From Caballeronia glathei (GTDB taxonomy: Bacteria; Pseudomonadota; Gammaproteobacteria; Burkholderiales; Burkholderiaceae): 64,000 nucleotides of DNA. Position numbers and translations under genes: made by a program. This document shows, in pieces, positions 30,446 to 42,193 of this stretch (position 1 is its first letter; each line of letters begins with the position of its first letter). The stretch covers positions 1 to 64,000 of the forward strand of contig NZ_JFHC01000005.1 of assembly GCF_000698595.1 (NCBI RefSeq). Direction: 5' to 3'. Under the pieces are notes generated by a model, which did not search any database, was not told the DNA's origin, and saw only the letters and a list, made by a program, of their open reading frames with translations.

Positions 30446-31567
30446 TCAGGGCAGCGAGAAGCGCGCGACGTTGCCGCGCGCCACGGCATATTTGGCGGGA
30501 TCGACGGGTTCGTCGTCGAGCGTCAGCGATTCGAGCCCGGCCCGGTTGCCGATCGTCACCTTGAAAGGCAGTTCGCCTTCGACGCGCTGGGCGTCGCCCG
30601 CGCGCACGAGACCAGAGAATACTTCCTTGCCGTCTTTCTGGCGCACGCTGAACCAGCTGTCCTGCTTCACCCTCATTTCGAGCGCGTTTCCGCCCGTGCC
30701 CGCGACAGCCGGCGCCGATGCGGGGGCCGGGGCCGGCGTCTGGGCCGCAGCCACCGCCGCGGGTGCCGAAGCCGCCGGCGCGATGGCGCTCGCGCCCTGA
30801 ACGGCAGCAATCGCCGACGACGACGCGGGCAGCGCGTTGGTGCCGAGCGGATGCGGCATCGGCTGGGCGCCCTCGCCGGCTGCCGCAGTCGCGGTCTCGC
30901 CCGGCGACGACGCCTCGCCGGTGTTTGCTGCAGCCGCCTCGTCGGGTGTCGCGACCGACGACGCCGCGCTCGTCCCGCCCGCGCTCGACACCGCCGTGCC
31001 ATTGGCGCTCGCCTTCAGGCGCGCGAGCCACGCGGCGGAATCGCCGCCCGTATGCCACATCGCGAGCGCGATCACGGCCACGATGACCGCCGCGACGCCC
31101 CACAGCCACGAGCGGCGGCGCCCCGAACCGCCGAGCGGCACGGACACGCGTCCGCGCGGCAATCCGCTACCGGACGACGCCGGCAACGTGAGATTCTGTT
31201 CGACCGGTCCGCTCGCGCGGCGCAGTGCCGCGGTAAACGGTGCCGGATCGGCGCCGAGCATTTTCGCGTAGCTGCGCACGATACCCGCCGCGAAGGTGCG
31301 GTCAGGCAGGTGGCTCAGGTCGCCCGCTTCCAGCAAACGCAATTTTTGCGGCGACACCTTGAGTCGCGCCGATACATCGTCGATGGACCAGCCCTTCGCC
31401 TCACGAAGTTGCATGAGGCGCGCTCCGACCGCCGCGATCGATTCCAAGCTCCCCGCCTGAACTCCGCTTGACGCTGCCCCTCCGGACATTGCCTGACCGT
31501 CCGGCTGGCCGCCAGGTTGATTGCCGGTATGACCGCCGAATGGCGCCGGGTGCTGCGGCTCACTCAT
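30446..31567 (-). CDS. rodZ: RodZ-like cytoskeletal / cell-shape protein
   Basis: A 373-residue bitopic protein. The N-terminus holds a Cro/C1-type helix-turn-helix (about residues 43-108, LMQLREAKGWSIDDVSARLKV), then a basic patch, a transmembrane segment at 153-171, a long Ala/Pro/Ser-rich periplasmic linker, and a C-terminal DUF4115 domain (about 300-373). This is the RodZ architecture; E. coli RodZ links MreB to the elongation machinery. The gene order rlmN-rodZ-ispG-hisS matches E. coli. AGGA precedes the ATG. Confidence 0.92.
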   Translation of the reverse strand: MSEPQHPAPFGGHTGNQPGGQPDGQAMSGGAASSGVQAGSLESIAAVGARLMQLREAKGWSIDDVSARLKVSPQKLRLLEAGDLSHLPDRTFAAGIVRSYAKMLGADPAPFTAALRRASGPVEQNLTLPASSGSGLPRGRVSVPLGGSGRRRSWLWGVAAVIVAVIALAMWHTGGDSAAWLARLKASANGTAVSSAGGTSAASSVATPDEAAAANTGEASSPGETATAAAGEGAQPMPHPLGTNALPASSSAIAAVQGASAIAPAASAPAAVAAAQTPAPAPASAPAVAGTGGNALEMRVKQDSWFSVRQKDGKEVFSGLVRAGDAQRVEGELPFKVTIGNRAGLESLTLDDEPVDPAKYAVARGNVARFSLP

Positions 31568-31811
31568 CCCAAATTCCTCGCATCGATTCTTTTATTTGAC
31601 GCTGTGCAACGCCGAACTACATACACGTAAACCGTGTGCACGATACAGCCCGTTGCCCGTCGCAGACCGCTTTATAACAAAATGTGCGGTTTTTCGTGCC
31701 GCATCCGATCGCTTGCTTCGCTTTTCTTTGCCGCTTTTCTTTGGTTTTCGCGCCAGAAACACGCGTTTGATACGCCCGACGCCTCCCCGCGATGCGTCGG
31801 TCGGCCATCGC

Positions 31812-32966
<1,155 letters not shown>

Positions 32967-33101
32967 TTCTGTCTAGAGCCAGGCCCGGGCGAGATGCCCG
33001 GGCCTTTCGCGCCAATTGCTGCTATATCTGCTGCCGGTCTGCTTCGATACTTCTTCCGCGAAGCCGCGGAACATGATCAATAGTTGCCCGGCAATTGCCG
33101 A

Positions 33102-33527
33102 TTAGCGCGAGTAAACGTTCACTTCCGGGAAGAAGAACGCAATTTCCTGACGCGCCGTTTCGGCTGCGTCCGAACCATGCACGGCGTTTGCGTCGATGCT
33201 GTCGGCGAAATCCGCACGGATCGTGCCCTTGTCTGCCTTCTTCGGGTCCGTCGCGCCCATCAGGTCGCGGTTCGTGGCGATCGCGTTCTCGCCTTCCAGC
33301 GCCTGGATCATCACGGGGCCGGAAATCATGAATTCAACGAGGTCCTTGAAGAACGGCCGCGCGGCGTGCACGGCGTAGAACTTTTCCGCGTCGGCACGCG
33401 ACAGATGAACCATGCGAGCCGCAACGATCTTGAGGCCAGCGTTTTCGAACCGGCTGTAGATCTGGCCGATAACGTTCTTTGCCACTGCGTCCGGCTTGAT
33501 AATCGACAGGGTGCGCTCGATCGCCAT
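33102..33527 (-). CDS. ndk: Nucleoside diphosphate kinase
   Basis: Ndk transfers the gamma phosphate of ATP to NDPs. The 141-residue sequence begins [14 protein letters not shown], and the active-site His117 is in the NAVHGSD signature. Start at 33527 is set by GGAG 8 nt upstream and by family length; four extra codons are open upstream. First gene of the ndk-rlmN-rodZ-ispG-hisS-yfgM-bamB-der series, and divergent from the BAX-inhibitor gene. Confidence 0.98.
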   Translation of the reverse strand: MAIERTLSIIKPDAVAKNVIGQIYSRFENAGLKIVAARMVHLSRADAEKFYAVHAARPFFKDLVEFMISGPVMIQALEGENAIATNRDLMGATDPKKADKGTIRADFADSIDANAVHGSDAAETARQEIAFFFPEVNVYSR

Positions 33528-33574
33528 GAAAAACTCCAAAAAATGAACGGGTTAGGAATTTAAATGAATCGACA

Positions 33575-33583
33575 ATTGTAGCA
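33575..33583 (-). promoter_or_regulatory. Extended -10 promoter motif for ndk
   Basis: TGCTACAAT on the minus strand (33583-33575) with only a poor -35. Predicted start near 33568, giving a leader of about 40 nt. Confidence 0.5.
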
Positions 33584-33816
33584 CGAAGAGATGTATGATT
33601 GCGATTGAAACCTTACTGTTCCGTAAGGATCAAACAGGCGGAGAACGAGATCCGGCGGTGCTTTTGAGGGCGGCTGCAGCGCTATTGAAATCGGCGCAAG
33701 ATAGACCCATATTGGCATCGGCCGGCGCATGCGACCGGCGGCGGCGAATTCGCCGGCGTACGTTCCAACCGCGTTTTATGGATGTCGCACTTCGACAGTC
33801 AAGGCAAGGAGAAACC

Positions 33817-34515
33817 ATGAACGAATCACCCTACAGTTTTGGCCGCAGCGGCAGCGTCACATCGGTGGAGACGCGCAACCGCGTGCTGCGCAACACCTAC
33901 TGGCTGCTGGCGCTATCGATGGTGCCGACGGTGCTCGGCGCCTGGATCGGCGTCACGACCGGATTCTCGCTCTTCGCGGCCACCAGCCCGGCCATGAGCT
34001 TCATCGCGTTCCTCGCGATCGCGTTCGGCTTCATGTTCGCCATCGAAAAGACGAAGGACAGCGGCCTCGGCGTGCTCGTGCTGCTCGGTTTCACGTTCTT
34101 CATGGGACTCATGCTGTCGCGGCTCCTGAGCTTCATCCTCGGGTTCTCGAACGGGCCGCAGCTCATCATGCTGGCATTCGGCGGCACCGGCATCATCTTC
34201 GCGGCCATGGCGACCATCGCCACGGTCAGCAAGCGTGATTTCTCGGGCCTCGGCAAGTGGCTGTTCATGGGCGTGATCGTGATCCTGCTCGCCGCGTTCG
34301 CGAACGTCTTCCTGCAGTTGCCGGCGCTGATGCTGACGGTCTCCGTGCTCGCGATCGTGATCTTCTCGGCTTACATGCTGTTCGACGTCCAGCGCGTCGT
34401 GAACGGCGGCGAAACGAACTACATCAGCGCCGCGCTCGCGATTTACCTGGACCTCTACAACGTGTTCACGAACCTGCTGGCGCTGCTCGGCATCTTCGGC
34501 GGCAACCGCAACTGA
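33817..34515 (+). CDS. BAX inhibitor-1 / YccA family membrane protein
   Basis: A 232-residue protein with seven predicted transmembrane segments and the BI-1 family ending (AYMLFDVQRVVNGGE ... AALAIYLDLYNVFTNLLALLG) that carries the conserved Asp residues of the pH-sensitive pore. E. coli YccA of this family modulates FtsH, which is notable since HflKC is also in the window, but no direct link is shown. ATG 33817 is preceded by AAGGAG at 5-6 nt; the frame is open from 33595. Confidence 0.93.
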   Translation: MNESPYSFGRSGSVTSVETRNRVLRNTYWLLALSMVPTVLGAWIGVTTGFSLFAATSPAMSFIAFLAIAFGFMFAIEKTKDSGLGVLVLLGFTFFMGLMLSRLLSFILGFSNGPQLIMLAFGGTGIIFAAMATIATVSKRDFSGLGKWLFMGVIVILLAAFANVFLQLPALMLTVSVLAIVIFSAYMLFDVQRVVNGGETNYISAALAIYLDLYNVFTNLLALLGIFGGNRN

Positions 34516-34548
34516 CGCGCTCGCGCGCAAAAGCGCACGCCCGCAACG

Positions 34549-34576
34549 AAAAAACCGGCCTTCGGGCCGGTTTTTT
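34549..34576. terminator. Bidirectional intrinsic terminator after the BI-1 gene
   Basis: AAAAAA-CCGGCC-TTCG-GGCCGG-TTTTTT, a perfect stem with a stable TTCG loop. It can also end rlmD, which is convergent from the right. Confidence 0.93.
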
Positions 34577-34624
34577 CATGTCTGCGCAAAGGCAGGAAAG
34601 GCGTAAAGCGGGAAAAACCGCCGC

Positions 34625-36040
34625 TCAGTCGCGCTCGAACAGCGCGATGGATTCCACATGCGACGTGTGCGGGAACATGTTCACCACCCCCGCGCCCTTC
34701 ATCCGGTAGCCGGCCTCGTGGACGAGCAGACCGGCATCGCGGGCAAGCGTCGCGGGGCTGCACGACACGTACACGATGCGCCTCGGCAGCGGCCCGTCGC
34801 CGCTTTGCGCGATGTCCGCCAGCGCCTTCGCAACCGCCAGCGCCCCTTCGCGCGGCGGATCGATCAGGAACTTGTCGAATGCGCCGAGTGCGCGCAGGTC
34901 GTCGGCGGTGACTTCGAAGAGATTGCGGCACGCAAACGACGTATGCGCATCCACGCCGTTCGCCTTCGCGTTCTCGAGCGCGCGCGCCGTGAGCACCTCG
35001 CTGCCTTCGATGCCCACCACCTCGCGCGACATCCGCGCGAGCGGCAGCGTGAAATTGCCGATTCCGCAGAAGAGATCGAGCACGCGGTCCGTTTTCGACG
35101 GCGCGAGCAGGGCAAGCGCCCGGCTCACCAGCACGCGATTGATCTGGTGGTTCACCTGCGTGAAATCGGTCGGCTTGAACGGCATGCGGATGCCGAATTC
35201 CGGCAGCGTGTAGGCCAGCTCCGCGTCCAGCGGATAGAACGGGTACGCCGTGTCCGGACCCTTCGGCTGGAGCCAGAACTGCACGCCGTGCTCGTCGGCG
35301 AAAGTGCGCAGCAATGCCTCGTCGGCCTCGGTGAGCGGCTCGAGAATGCGCAGCACGAGCGCCGTCACCTCCGAGCCGACCGCCAGTTCGATCTGCGGCA
35401 TGCGGTCGCGAATCGACAGCCCCGCCACCAGATGCCGCAGCGGCACGAGCATCGCGGATACGTGCGGCGGCAGCACCTCGCAGCTCGTCATGTCGGCGAC
35501 ATAGCTGCTCTTGCGCTCGTGAAAGCCAACCAGCACGCCGCCCTTCTTCTCCACGTGGCGCACGGTGAGCCGCGCCCGGTAGCGATAGCCCCACGACGGC
35601 CCGTGGATCGGCCGGAACATCGTTTCCGCGCGCAGCTTACTCAGATGCTGAAGGCTGTCTTCCAGCACGCGCTGCTTCACGGCGATCTGCGCGCGCACGT
35701 CGAGATGCTGCATCGAGCAGCCGCCGCAGGTGCCGAAAAACCGGCACTTGGGCGTCGTGCGGATCACGCTCTCGCGCAGCACGCTCACAACCTGCGCCTG
35801 CTCGAAGCTCGGCTTCTTGCGGTAGCTCGAATAGGTCACGCGCTCGCCCGGCAGCGCGCCCTCGACGAAAATCACCTTGCCCGGCTGGCCATCTTCGTTG
35901 ACCGTGCGGCCGACGCCGCGCGCTTCCATGTCGAGCGATTCGATCTCGATTTCGGGCGCGGCGAACGACGGATCGGGCACAACGGACCTGGCCGGCGCGG
36001 CGCGGCGGCGATGCGTGGATTTTCGAGCGGCTTCAGACAC
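34625..36040 (-). CDS. rlmD: 23S rRNA (uracil(1939)-C(5))-methyltransferase RlmD
   Basis: A 471-residue SAM-dependent methyltransferase with an N-terminal TRAM domain ([21 protein letters not shown]), the Fe-S cysteines ([15 protein letters not shown]), the SAM motif [16 protein letters not shown], and the catalytic DPPREG and [11 protein letters not shown] with the nucleophilic Cys. The start is the GTG at 36040 (SEAARKS), preceded by AGGAAG; the frame is open far upstream through the exonuclease gene, but that part is a shadow. Confidence 0.95.
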   Translation of the reverse strand: MSEAARKSTHRRRAAPARSVVPDPSFAAPEIEIESLDMEARGVGRTVNEDGQPGKVIFVEGALPGERVTYSSYRKKPSFEQAQVVSVLRESVIRTTPKCRFFGTCGGCSMQHLDVRAQIAVKQRVLEDSLQHLSKLRAETMFRPIHGPSWGYRYRARLTVRHVEKKGGVLVGFHERKSSYVADMTSCEVLPPHVSAMLVPLRHLVAGLSIRDRMPQIELAVGSEVTALVLRILEPLTEADEALLRTFADEHGVQFWLQPKGPDTAYPFYPLDAELAYTLPEFGIRMPFKPTDFTQVNHQINRVLVSRALALLAPSKTDRVLDLFCGIGNFTLPLARMSREVVGIEGSEVLTARALENAKANGVDAHTSFACRNLFEVTADDLRALGAFDKFLIDPPREGALAVAKALADIAQSGDGPLPRRIVYVSCSPATLARDAGLLVHEAGYRMKGAGVVNMFPHTSHVESIALFERD

Positions 36041-36096
36041 CTGCGGACTTCCTGACTGACGTGACAAAGGCGAGATTGTAGACGAACACCGCGGGC

Positions 36097-36873
36097 TTAC
36101 CCGCCAAAAGCCGCCAGATAGTGCGCCCAGTGCGGCGACGGTTCGAGCGCGAGCGCGTTCTTCACGAAATTGATTTCGTCGGCGTACTCGTCGGCGGAAA
36201 AGCCGCCGCGCATCAGCTGGAAGCGGCAGTACATCAGGTACGTATTGACGACGTCCGTCTCGCAGTAATTGCGGATCTCCTCGATGCGTCCCTCGCAGTA
36301 CGCCGCCCACACCTGGCCGCCGTCCATGCCGAGCTTGCCCGGAAAGCCGCAAAGCTTCGCGAGCGCGTCGAGCGGCGCGTTCGCGCGGGCCTGGTACATC
36401 GCGAGGACGTCCATCAGGTCCGTATGCCGCGAGTGGTAGCGGCTGATGTAGTTGTTGAACTTGAACTCGCGGTCGTCCTGACCCAGGTCCCAGTAGCGCG
36501 ACGCCGCGACACCATGCACGAGCGCGCGGTAATGGAGCACGGGCAGGTCGAATCCGCCGCCGTTCCACGACACGAGTTGCGGCGTGTACTTCTCGATCAC
36601 GCGAAAAAACGACTGGATCAGCACCGCCTCGGAATCCTGCGGCGTGCCGAGCGAGCGCACGCGAAAGCCGTTGTTGTCGCGAAACACACACGAAATCGCC
36701 GCAACGCGCTGCAGGTGATGCGGCAGGAAATCGTTGCCCACGCGCTCGCGCCGTGCGGCAAACGCGAATTCGGCGACTTCGGCGTCGGTGAGCGCGGCGG
36801 GCAGATCTTCGAGACGGCGAATACCGTCGACATCGGGGATCGTCTCGATGTCGAAAACGAGAATGGGTGTCAT
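36097..36873 (-). CDS. DnaQ-fold 3'-5' exonuclease, PolB-exo-like
   Basis: A 258-residue protein of the predicted 3'-5' exonuclease family related to the proofreading domain of family B DNA polymerases. The ExoI motif FDIETIPD is at the N-terminus, ExoII is around [15 protein letters not shown], and ExoIII follows with [13 protein letters not shown]. No polymerase domain. The ATG at 36873 lies 6 bp after the rpoS stop, so it is probably read through from rpoS. The physiological substrate is unknown. Confidence 0.85.
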   Translation of the reverse strand: MTPILVFDIETIPDVDGIRRLEDLPAALTDAEVAEFAFAARRERVGNDFLPHHLQRVAAISCVFRDNNGFRVRSLGTPQDSEAVLIQSFFRVIEKYTPQLVSWNGGGFDLPVLHYRALVHGVAASRYWDLGQDDREFKFNNYISRYHSRHTDLMDVLAMYQARANAPLDALAKLCGFPGKLGMDGGQVWAAYCEGRIEEIRNYCETDVVNTYLMYCRFQLMRGGFSADEYADEINFVKNALALEPSPHWAHYLAAFGG

Positions 36874-36879
36874 CAAGTT

Positions 36880-37986
36880 CTAGAGCACGGCGTCCTTGCG
36901 AACGCCGTTGGAAGCGAAAAAGCGCTTGAGCCGCACGAGCGCCTCCTGCTGGATCTGGCGCACGCGCTCACGCGTAAGACCCATTTCGTCGGCGAGTTCC
37001 TCGAGCGTGGCCGGCTCGATGTGATTGAGCCCGAAGCGGCGCTCGATCACGTGCCGGTGCTTGTCCGACAGGCGCGAGAGCCACAGGCGCGTGAGCGATT
37101 CCAACTCGCGGTGCTGCACTTCCGCGTCCGGCGACTGGCTCTGGTCGTCGGACAGCAGGTCGAGCAGGCTCGAGCCGGGATCGAGGTCGAGCGGCGCGTC
37201 GAGCGACGCCGTGTGCTCGTTGAGCGCGAGGATGTCGGTGACTTCCTCGGGCGTCTTGCCCGTCAGATAGGCGATGTCGTCGATGCTCGCGTCGCGGCGG
37301 TCGGGTGCGATCGCGGCCGTCGAATTCGCGGAATTTTTTTCCAGATGGCGCTTGGCGCGCAGCACCTGGTTCAATTCGCGGATCACGTGCACCGGCAGAC
37401 GCACCGTGCGCGCCTGATTCATGATCGCGCGCTCGATGCTCTGGCGAATCCACCAGGTGGCGTAAGTCGAAAAACGGAAACCGCGCGTGGGATCGAATTT
37501 CTCGATCGCGTGCATGAGGCCGAGATTGCCCTCCTCGATTAAATCGAGCAGCGGCACGCCGCGATTCAGATAACCCTTTGCGATACTCACGACGAGCCGC
37601 AGATTGCGCTCGATCATGACCTGGCGCGCCTCGAACTCGCCCGCTTTGGCGAGCCGCGAATAGCGCTGCTCTTCCTCGACCGTCAAAAGCGGCTTGACGC
37701 TGATTCGATTCAGATAATGCTGGATCGTGTCGGCCGTGAGTTCGGCCTGCAAAAGCGAACGAAAATCGTCCGCGTCCGGGACGGAATCGTTTGCGCCGTC
37801 ACTCGGTTCTTCAGCCGAGCCCTTGGCGCGCGCGCCGCTTTCCTCGTCGGATGGGTCGATTTCGACGTCCACCGCGTCGGAATCGTCGTCTTCATGGCTC
37901 GAAGCACCGTCTTCCACCGATACTTGCATGGGTCGGCTGATCGTCTCAGTCTCGGCTTGCGGCAGGCGGCGCTTCGTTTTAGGCAT
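36880..37986 (-). CDS. rpoS: RNA polymerase sigma factor RpoS (sigma-38)
   Basis: The master sigma factor for stationary phase and general stress. After an acidic, low-complexity N-terminus of about 70 residues (longer than in E. coli) come region 1.2 ([20 protein letters not shown]), region 2 ([51 protein letters not shown]), region 3 and region 4 ([20 protein letters not shown]). The 368-residue length fits Burkholderia RpoS. It follows nlpD by 13 bp with no good Shine-Dalgarno site. In E. coli the main rpoS promoter lies inside nlpD. Confidence 0.96.
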   Translation of the reverse strand: MPKTKRRLPQAETETISRPMQVSVEDGASSHEDDDSDAVDVEIDPSDEESGARAKGSAEEPSDGANDSVPDADDFRSLLQAELTADTIQHYLNRISVKPLLTVEEEQRYSRLAKAGEFEARQVMIERNLRLVVSIAKGYLNRGVPLLDLIEEGNLGLMHAIEKFDPTRGFRFSTYATWWIRQSIERAIMNQARTVRLPVHVIRELNQVLRAKRHLEKNSANSTAAIAPDRRDASIDDIAYLTGKTPEEVTDILALNEHTASLDAPLDLDPGSSLLDLLSDDQSQSPDAEVQHRELESLTRLWLSRLSDKHRHVIERRFGLNHIEPATLEELADEMGLTRERVRQIQQEALVRLKRFFASNGVRKDAVL

Positions 37987-37999
37987 GATGGTTTCGCTT

Positions 38000-38971
38000 T
38001 TATTGCGGCGGCAAATACTTCAGTGGGTCGACAGGTTTGCCCTGTCGGCGAACTTCGAAGTGCAACATCACGCGGTCCGAATCGCTATTCCCCATCTCAG
38101 CGATTTTCTGCCCTTTTGTCACCGCGTCACCCTCTTTTACCATCAAAGCGCGGTTGTGTGCATATGCTGTCAGAAAAGTCGCGTCGTGCTTGATGATAAT
38201 AAGGTTGCCGTAACCGCGCAGACCATTACCCGAGTACACGACACGCCCGTCCGCCGACGCATTGACCGCTTCCCCCGCCGCGCCACCGATATTCAACCCC
38301 TTGTTCCTGGCATCGTCGAACGTGCCGAGAATCGGCCCGCGCACCGGCCAGATGAAAGCCGGCTGCGCCGACGCCGCCGCGGCACTGTCCACGCCCGCCG
38401 CAGCCCCGATTCCGGGCACCGCCGCGGGTGCCGCGCCCGGCACCGTCCCCGGCGCGGTTCCCATGCCCGACGCGGAGCCGTACACCGGCGGCTGCGCGGT
38501 CGTGCCGGTCGTCACGCCCGGCTGCGGCGTGCCGGCCATCGATCCGTTGAGCGGCTGCGCCTGCACGCCGCCGCCCGTGATCGGCGCGGTGGCGACGCCC
38601 GGCGTCGTCGCGGCGACATTCGCGCCCGGCGGGGCGACCCGCACAAGCTGACCCACTTCGATCTGGTTCGGGTTCGTCAGGTTGTTCCACGACGCGATGT
38701 CATGATAATTCTGACCGTTTTCCAGTGCGATCCGATATAGGGTATCGCCCGGTTTTACGCGGTAATAACCCGGCGGCGGCGGTCCCTCCGGCAAGGCGGG
38801 CTGCGCACCTTGCGTGCTGATGGCCGCGCCGGTGCGGTCGACGACCGGTGCTTGGTCCATCCGCGTCGAACAGGCTGCCAGCACGGACAGCGCGAGGACG
38901 CACACACCGCGCTCAACCGCCGCCGGGCGGGCGTTCGCGCTCCTTTCTCGCATAGCACGCAACATACTCAT
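38000..38971 (-). CDS. nlpD: Lipoprotein NlpD, amidase activator with LysM and degenerate LytM domain
   Basis: NlpD is an outer-membrane lipoprotein that activates the AmiC amidase during cell separation. From ATG 38971 (323 aa) there is a lipobox signal ([10 protein letters not shown]), a LysM domain ([29 protein letters not shown]), a Pro/Gly/Ala/Thr-rich linker and a C-terminal LytM (M23) domain. The zinc-binding residues are mostly lost: NKGLN replaces the HxxxD motif and AYAHN replaces HxH, so it should be non-catalytic, as expected for NlpD. Between pcm and rpoS. Confidence 0.94.
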   Translation of the reverse strand: MSMLRAMRERSANARPAAVERGVCVLALSVLAACSTRMDQAPVVDRTGAAISTQGAQPALPEGPPPPGYYRVKPGDTLYRIALENGQNYHDIASWNNLTNPNQIEVGQLVRVAPPGANVAATTPGVATAPITGGGVQAQPLNGSMAGTPQPGVTTGTTAQPPVYGSASGMGTAPGTVPGAAPAAVPGIGAAAGVDSAAAASAQPAFIWPVRGPILGTFDDARNKGLNIGGAAGEAVNASADGRVVYSGNGLRGYGNLIIIKHDATFLTAYAHNRALMVKEGDAVTKGQKIAEMGNSDSDRVMLHFEVRRQGKPVDPLKYLPPQ

Positions 38972-38976
38972 CGGTG

Positions 38977-40152
38977 TCAAATCACTCCGGATTTTAAGGG
39001 TACAAAGAAAACACGATCGAGCTGCGACTCCCGCCATTGCGTCGGCGAGACCCGCTCCACGAGCGTCAGCACCTGCGACTGCGCGCTCTGCGATCCGACC
39101 GGCGCGACAAGGCGCCCGCCGACCGCCAGCTGATCCAGCAGCGCCTGCGGCACGTCGAGCCCGGCGCACGCGATGACGATCGCATCGAACGGCGCCGCGG
39201 CGCTCAGCCCGAGCCTTCCGTCGCCGTAATGCAGGCGGATGTTCGGCACCCGCAGCGGCCGCAGATTGAGCTTCGCGCGCTCCGAAAGCGGACGCACGCG
39301 CTCGATCGAATACACCTCGGCCGCGACCAGCGACAGCACCGCCGCCTGATAGCCGCAGCCGGTGCCGATCTCAAGCACCTTCGAGAGCGTGCGGCCGGCC
39401 GCGACGAGCTCGATCATGCGCGCGACGACCGACGGCTTCGAGATCGTCTGGTGATGGCCGATGGGCAGCGCCGCGTCTTCGTAAGCCTGCGCGGCGAGGC
39501 CCGGATCGACGAACATGTGGCGCGGCACCACGGACATCGCGTTCAGCACGCGCGGGTCGGTGATGCCGTTCGCGCGCAGCCGTTCGACCATGCGCTCGCG
39601 CACCCGTTCCGAGGTAAGCGCGTGCGCCGTGTTCAGCGCGACGTTCGGCGCGCCCCGCCTGATGCTCGACACGGATTCGCGCTGTTCGTTCTGGCGCGGC
39701 GCCGCGCGCAGCGCGCCGGGCAACTGGTGCGCGACGGCGGATACTTTCGCCGCGGCGTGTCTCGTGCCGGATGAAAGCGGATGCGGCGATGTGCCGCCCG
39801 TCTGATTCAGCGCATTCGACGGCCGCGCCGCCGCGCCGCCCGCCGGCTTTACGGCAGGCGCGCTGACCGGCTTGACCGCCGCAGGCCCCGGCGATGCCGG
39901 CCTGGCCTGTGCCGCATGCTTCACCGCTGCGACGCCGGCGCCCGGCGTCGTGACGGCCGCGCCCTTGTGCGCCGCCGTGGCCGTGCTTCCCGCCGTCCGC
40001 TTGCCTGCCGCGCCGGCGTGCGGCACGGATCTGAGCGCACCGCTCGCCGTGCTCTTCGGACGCGCGGCGTCCGCGCGGGCGCCCGGCTTGCGCGGTTCGC
40101 GCACAAGGTCGGCGAGCGCCAGCGGAAAGCGCTTCGCGCGCTCGTCCGTCAT
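38977..40152 (-). CDS. pcm: Protein-L-isoaspartate O-methyltransferase with long low-complexity N-terminus
   Basis: Pcm repairs isoaspartyl residues in aged proteins. The catalytic domain (about residues 180-391) has the hinge MPIGHH-type segment ([19 protein letters not shown]), motif [15 protein letters not shown] and motif II-like [10 protein letters not shown]. Before it lies a 170-residue Ala/Pro/Lys/Gly-rich arm absent from E. coli Pcm (208 aa). The start ATG at 40152 overlaps the surE stop by four bases (ATGA), which supports this long form because the arm is in frame with it. Second gene of surE-pcm-nlpD-rpoS. Confidence 0.93.
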   Translation of the reverse strand: MTDERAKRFPLALADLVREPRKPGARADAARPKSTASGALRSVPHAGAAGKRTAGSTATAAHKGAAVTTPGAGVAAVKHAAQARPASPGPAAVKPVSAPAVKPAGGAAARPSNALNQTGGTSPHPLSSGTRHAAAKVSAVAHQLPGALRAAPRQNEQRESVSSIRRGAPNVALNTAHALTSERVRERMVERLRANGITDPRVLNAMSVVPRHMFVDPGLAAQAYEDAALPIGHHQTISKPSVVARMIELVAAGRTLSKVLEIGTGCGYQAAVLSLVAAEVYSIERVRPLSERAKLNLRPLRVPNIRLHYGDGRLGLSAAAPFDAIVIACAGLDVPQALLDQLAVGGRLVAPVGSQSAQSQVLTLVERVSPTQWRESQLDRVFFVPLKSGVI

Positions 40153-40907
40153 GTGCGGTTGCTCCCCGCGCGCGCCCATTCGGTCGTTTCGGACAGCAGC
40201 TTCGTGTGAGTCAGGTCGAGTTGCAGCGGCGTGATCGAGACATGACCGTTCGCGACTGCGTGGAAATCGGTGCCTTCGCTTGCATCGAGCGCGTCGCCCG
40301 ACGGGCCGATCCAGTAGATCGGATTGCCGCGCGGATCGGTCTGGCGAATCACCGGCTGCGAAGGATGGCGCTTGCCGAGCCGCGTGACGCGCCACTCGCC
40401 CATCTGGTCGTAAGGCAGGCTCGGAATGTTGACATTGAGCAGCGGATGCCCGGGCATCGGATGCTCGAGAAAATGCGCGACGATTTCGGCGGCGACGCGC
40501 GCCGCATCTTCGAGATGCAGCCAGTCGCGGCCGACGAGCGAAAACGCGATGGCGGGCACGCCGAACATGAAGCCTTCGGTGGCCGCCGCGACGGTGCCTG
40601 AATACAGCGTGTCCTCGCCGACGTTCTGGCCGTTGTTGATACCCGACACGACGAGGTCCGGCTTCTCGTCGAGCATGCCGGTGAGCGCGATGTGGACCGA
40701 GTCGGTGGGCGTGCCGTTCACGTAGAAAAAGCCGTTCGCCGCCCGGTGGATGCTGAGCGGACGCGACAGCGTGAGCGAATTCGACGCTCCGCTGCAATTC
40801 TGCTCCGGCGCCATCACCGTGACTTCGCCGAGCGGCTGCATGGCCGCGTGAAGCACGTTGATGCCGCGCGCAAGATAACCGTCGTCGTTGCTGAGTAGGA
40901 TTCGCAT
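40149..40907 (-). CDS. surE: 5'/3'-nucleotidase SurE
   Basis: SurE is a metal-dependent survival-protein nucleotidase acting on nucleoside monophosphates. The 252-residue protein starts [11 protein letters not shown] with the metal-binding Asp pair, and has NSLTLSRPL and [22 protein letters not shown]. Start at 40907 is set by homology; the frame is open to 41285. It heads the conserved surE-pcm-nlpD-rpoS series and overlaps pcm by 4 bp. Confidence 0.97.
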   Translation of the reverse strand: MRILLSNDDGYLARGINVLHAAMQPLGEVTVMAPEQNCSGASNSLTLSRPLSIHRAANGFFYVNGTPTDSVHIALTGMLDEKPDLVVSGINNGQNVGEDTLYSGTVAAATEGFMFGVPAIAFSLVGRDWLHLEDAARVAAEIVAHFLEHPMPGHPLLNVNIPSLPYDQMGEWRVTRLGKRHPSQPVIRQTDPRGNPIYWIGPSGDALDASEGTDFHAVANGHVSITPLQLDLTHTKLLSETTEWARAGSNRT

Positions 40908-41136
40908 CCGACGATTGTAACCGAGGAAAGATGGCACGCGAACGACTCTGCCAGCACGCCGGAGCACGCCGCGCACAGGTTTGCGCCGCCCGCCGCGCGC
41001 GCTTTTTCGCCATTTTCCGCTTTGGCTCCGCGTGGCTTGCACCTCGCCGCGAACGCGTCTGCGCGCGGCATGGGCGGTTGGGCGCGCGGCGCCGCACCCT
41101 GCTCTACACTTACGCGTAACCATTCGAGGAGAGCTC

Positions 41137-42111
41137 ATGCGCGCCATCCGCTGCAACCGGTACGGACCACCCGAAACGCTTACCGTCGAGAATCTGCCGG
41201 ACCTGCATCCGGAAGCAGGCGAAGTCGTGATCGACGTGAAGGCGGCCAGCGTGAATTTCCCCGACGTGCTGATCATCCAGAACAAATATCAGTTCAAGCC
41301 GCCGTTGCCGTTCACGCCCGGCGCGGAGCTTGCCGGCATCGTGCGCGAGGTGGGCGCGGGCGTCACGCGCTTGCGGCCCGGCATGCGGGTCGCCGCCTAC
41401 ACGGCGCAAGGCGCGTTCGCCGAGCAGGCGCGCGCGAGCGAGGCGTCATGCGTCGCGCTGCCCGACGATGTCGATCTCGCGAGCGCCGCCGCGTTCACGC
41501 TCGCCTACGGCACGTCGCACCACGCGGTGACCGATCGCGGGGCCCTCAAGGCCGGCGAGACGATGCTGGTTCTTGGTGCGGCAGGCGGTGTCGGACTCGC
41601 GGCGGTCCAGATCGGCAAGGCGCTCGGCGCGCGGGTGATCGCGGCGGCGTCGAGCGCGGAAAAGCTTGCGCTCACCGTCGAACACGGCGCGGACGCGACC
41701 ATCGACTATTCGCGCGAGGACCTGCGCGAACGCATCCGCGCGCTCACGGACGGCCACGGACCGGACGTGATCTTCGATCCGGTCGGCGGCGAGTACGCGG
41801 AGCCGGCGTTTCGCAGCATCGGATGGCGCGGGCGCTATCTCGTCGTCGGCTTCGCCAACGGCGAGATTCCGAAACTGCCGTTCAATCTCGCGCTGCTCAA
41901 GGGCGCGAGCATCGTGGGCGTGTTCTGGGGCGGGCACATGCAGCGCGAAGCCGATCTCGCCGCGGCGGGCTTCGAGCAGATGATCGGCTGGATCAGGGAA
42001 GGCAGGATGCGCCTGCATGTGTCGAAGCGCTACACGCTCGACGAAGTGCCGCAGGCCCTCGACGACATGGCGCACCGCCGTGTCACCGGCAAGGTCGTGA
42101 TCGAGCCTTGA
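41137..42111 (+). CDS. NADPH:quinone oxidoreductase-like medium-chain dehydrogenase
   Basis: A 324-residue zinc-free medium-chain dehydrogenase/reductase. The GroES-like N-terminal half ([34 protein letters not shown]) leads to the Rossmann segment [21 protein letters not shown] and the IFDPVGG block. It lacks the zinc-binding Cys cluster of alcohol dehydrogenases, so it belongs with QOR/zeta-crystallin-like enzymes; the actual substrate is unknown. ATG 41137 has GAGGAG 6 nt upstream. Divergent from surE and followed by a strong terminator. Confidence 0.9.
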   Translation: MRAIRCNRYGPPETLTVENLPDLHPEAGEVVIDVKAASVNFPDVLIIQNKYQFKPPLPFTPGAELAGIVREVGAGVTRLRPGMRVAAYTAQGAFAEQARASEASCVALPDDVDLASAAAFTLAYGTSHHAVTDRGALKAGETMLVLGAAGGVGLAAVQIGKALGARVIAAASSAEKLALTVEHGADATIDYSREDLRERIRALTDGHGPDVIFDPVGGEYAEPAFRSIGWRGRYLVVGFANGEIPKLPFNLALLKGASIVGVFWGGHMQREADLAAAGFEQMIGWIREGRMRLHVSKRYTLDEVPQALDDMAHRRVTGKVVIEP

Positions 42112-42149
42112 TGCGCGTGATTGCCGGCAAAACGTCTGCCTTTCGCAAT

Positions 42150-42186
42150 CGAACAAAACGCGCCGCATTGCGGCGCGTTTTGTTCG
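42150..42186. terminator. Perfect bidirectional terminator
   Basis: A 37-bp palindrome with 18-bp arms and one central unpaired base: CGAACAAAACGCGCCGCA with its complement. A/T tracts on both sides of a GC core let it serve the oxidoreductase gene (plus) and the convergent ABC permease gene (minus, ending at 42194). Confidence 0.9.
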
Positions 42187-42193
42187 AAGCCGC

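Noticed and set aside
31719..31744. Two-copy 13-bp direct repeat CGCTTTTCTTTG(C/G) between rlmN and rodZ
   Set aside because: Short, A/G-rich on the transcript strand, with no partner structure; could be chance.
33611..33628. Inverted repeat CCTTAC-N6-GTAAGG upstream of the BI-1 gene
   Set aside because: Only 6-bp arms and no known regulator site; too weak to list as an operator.
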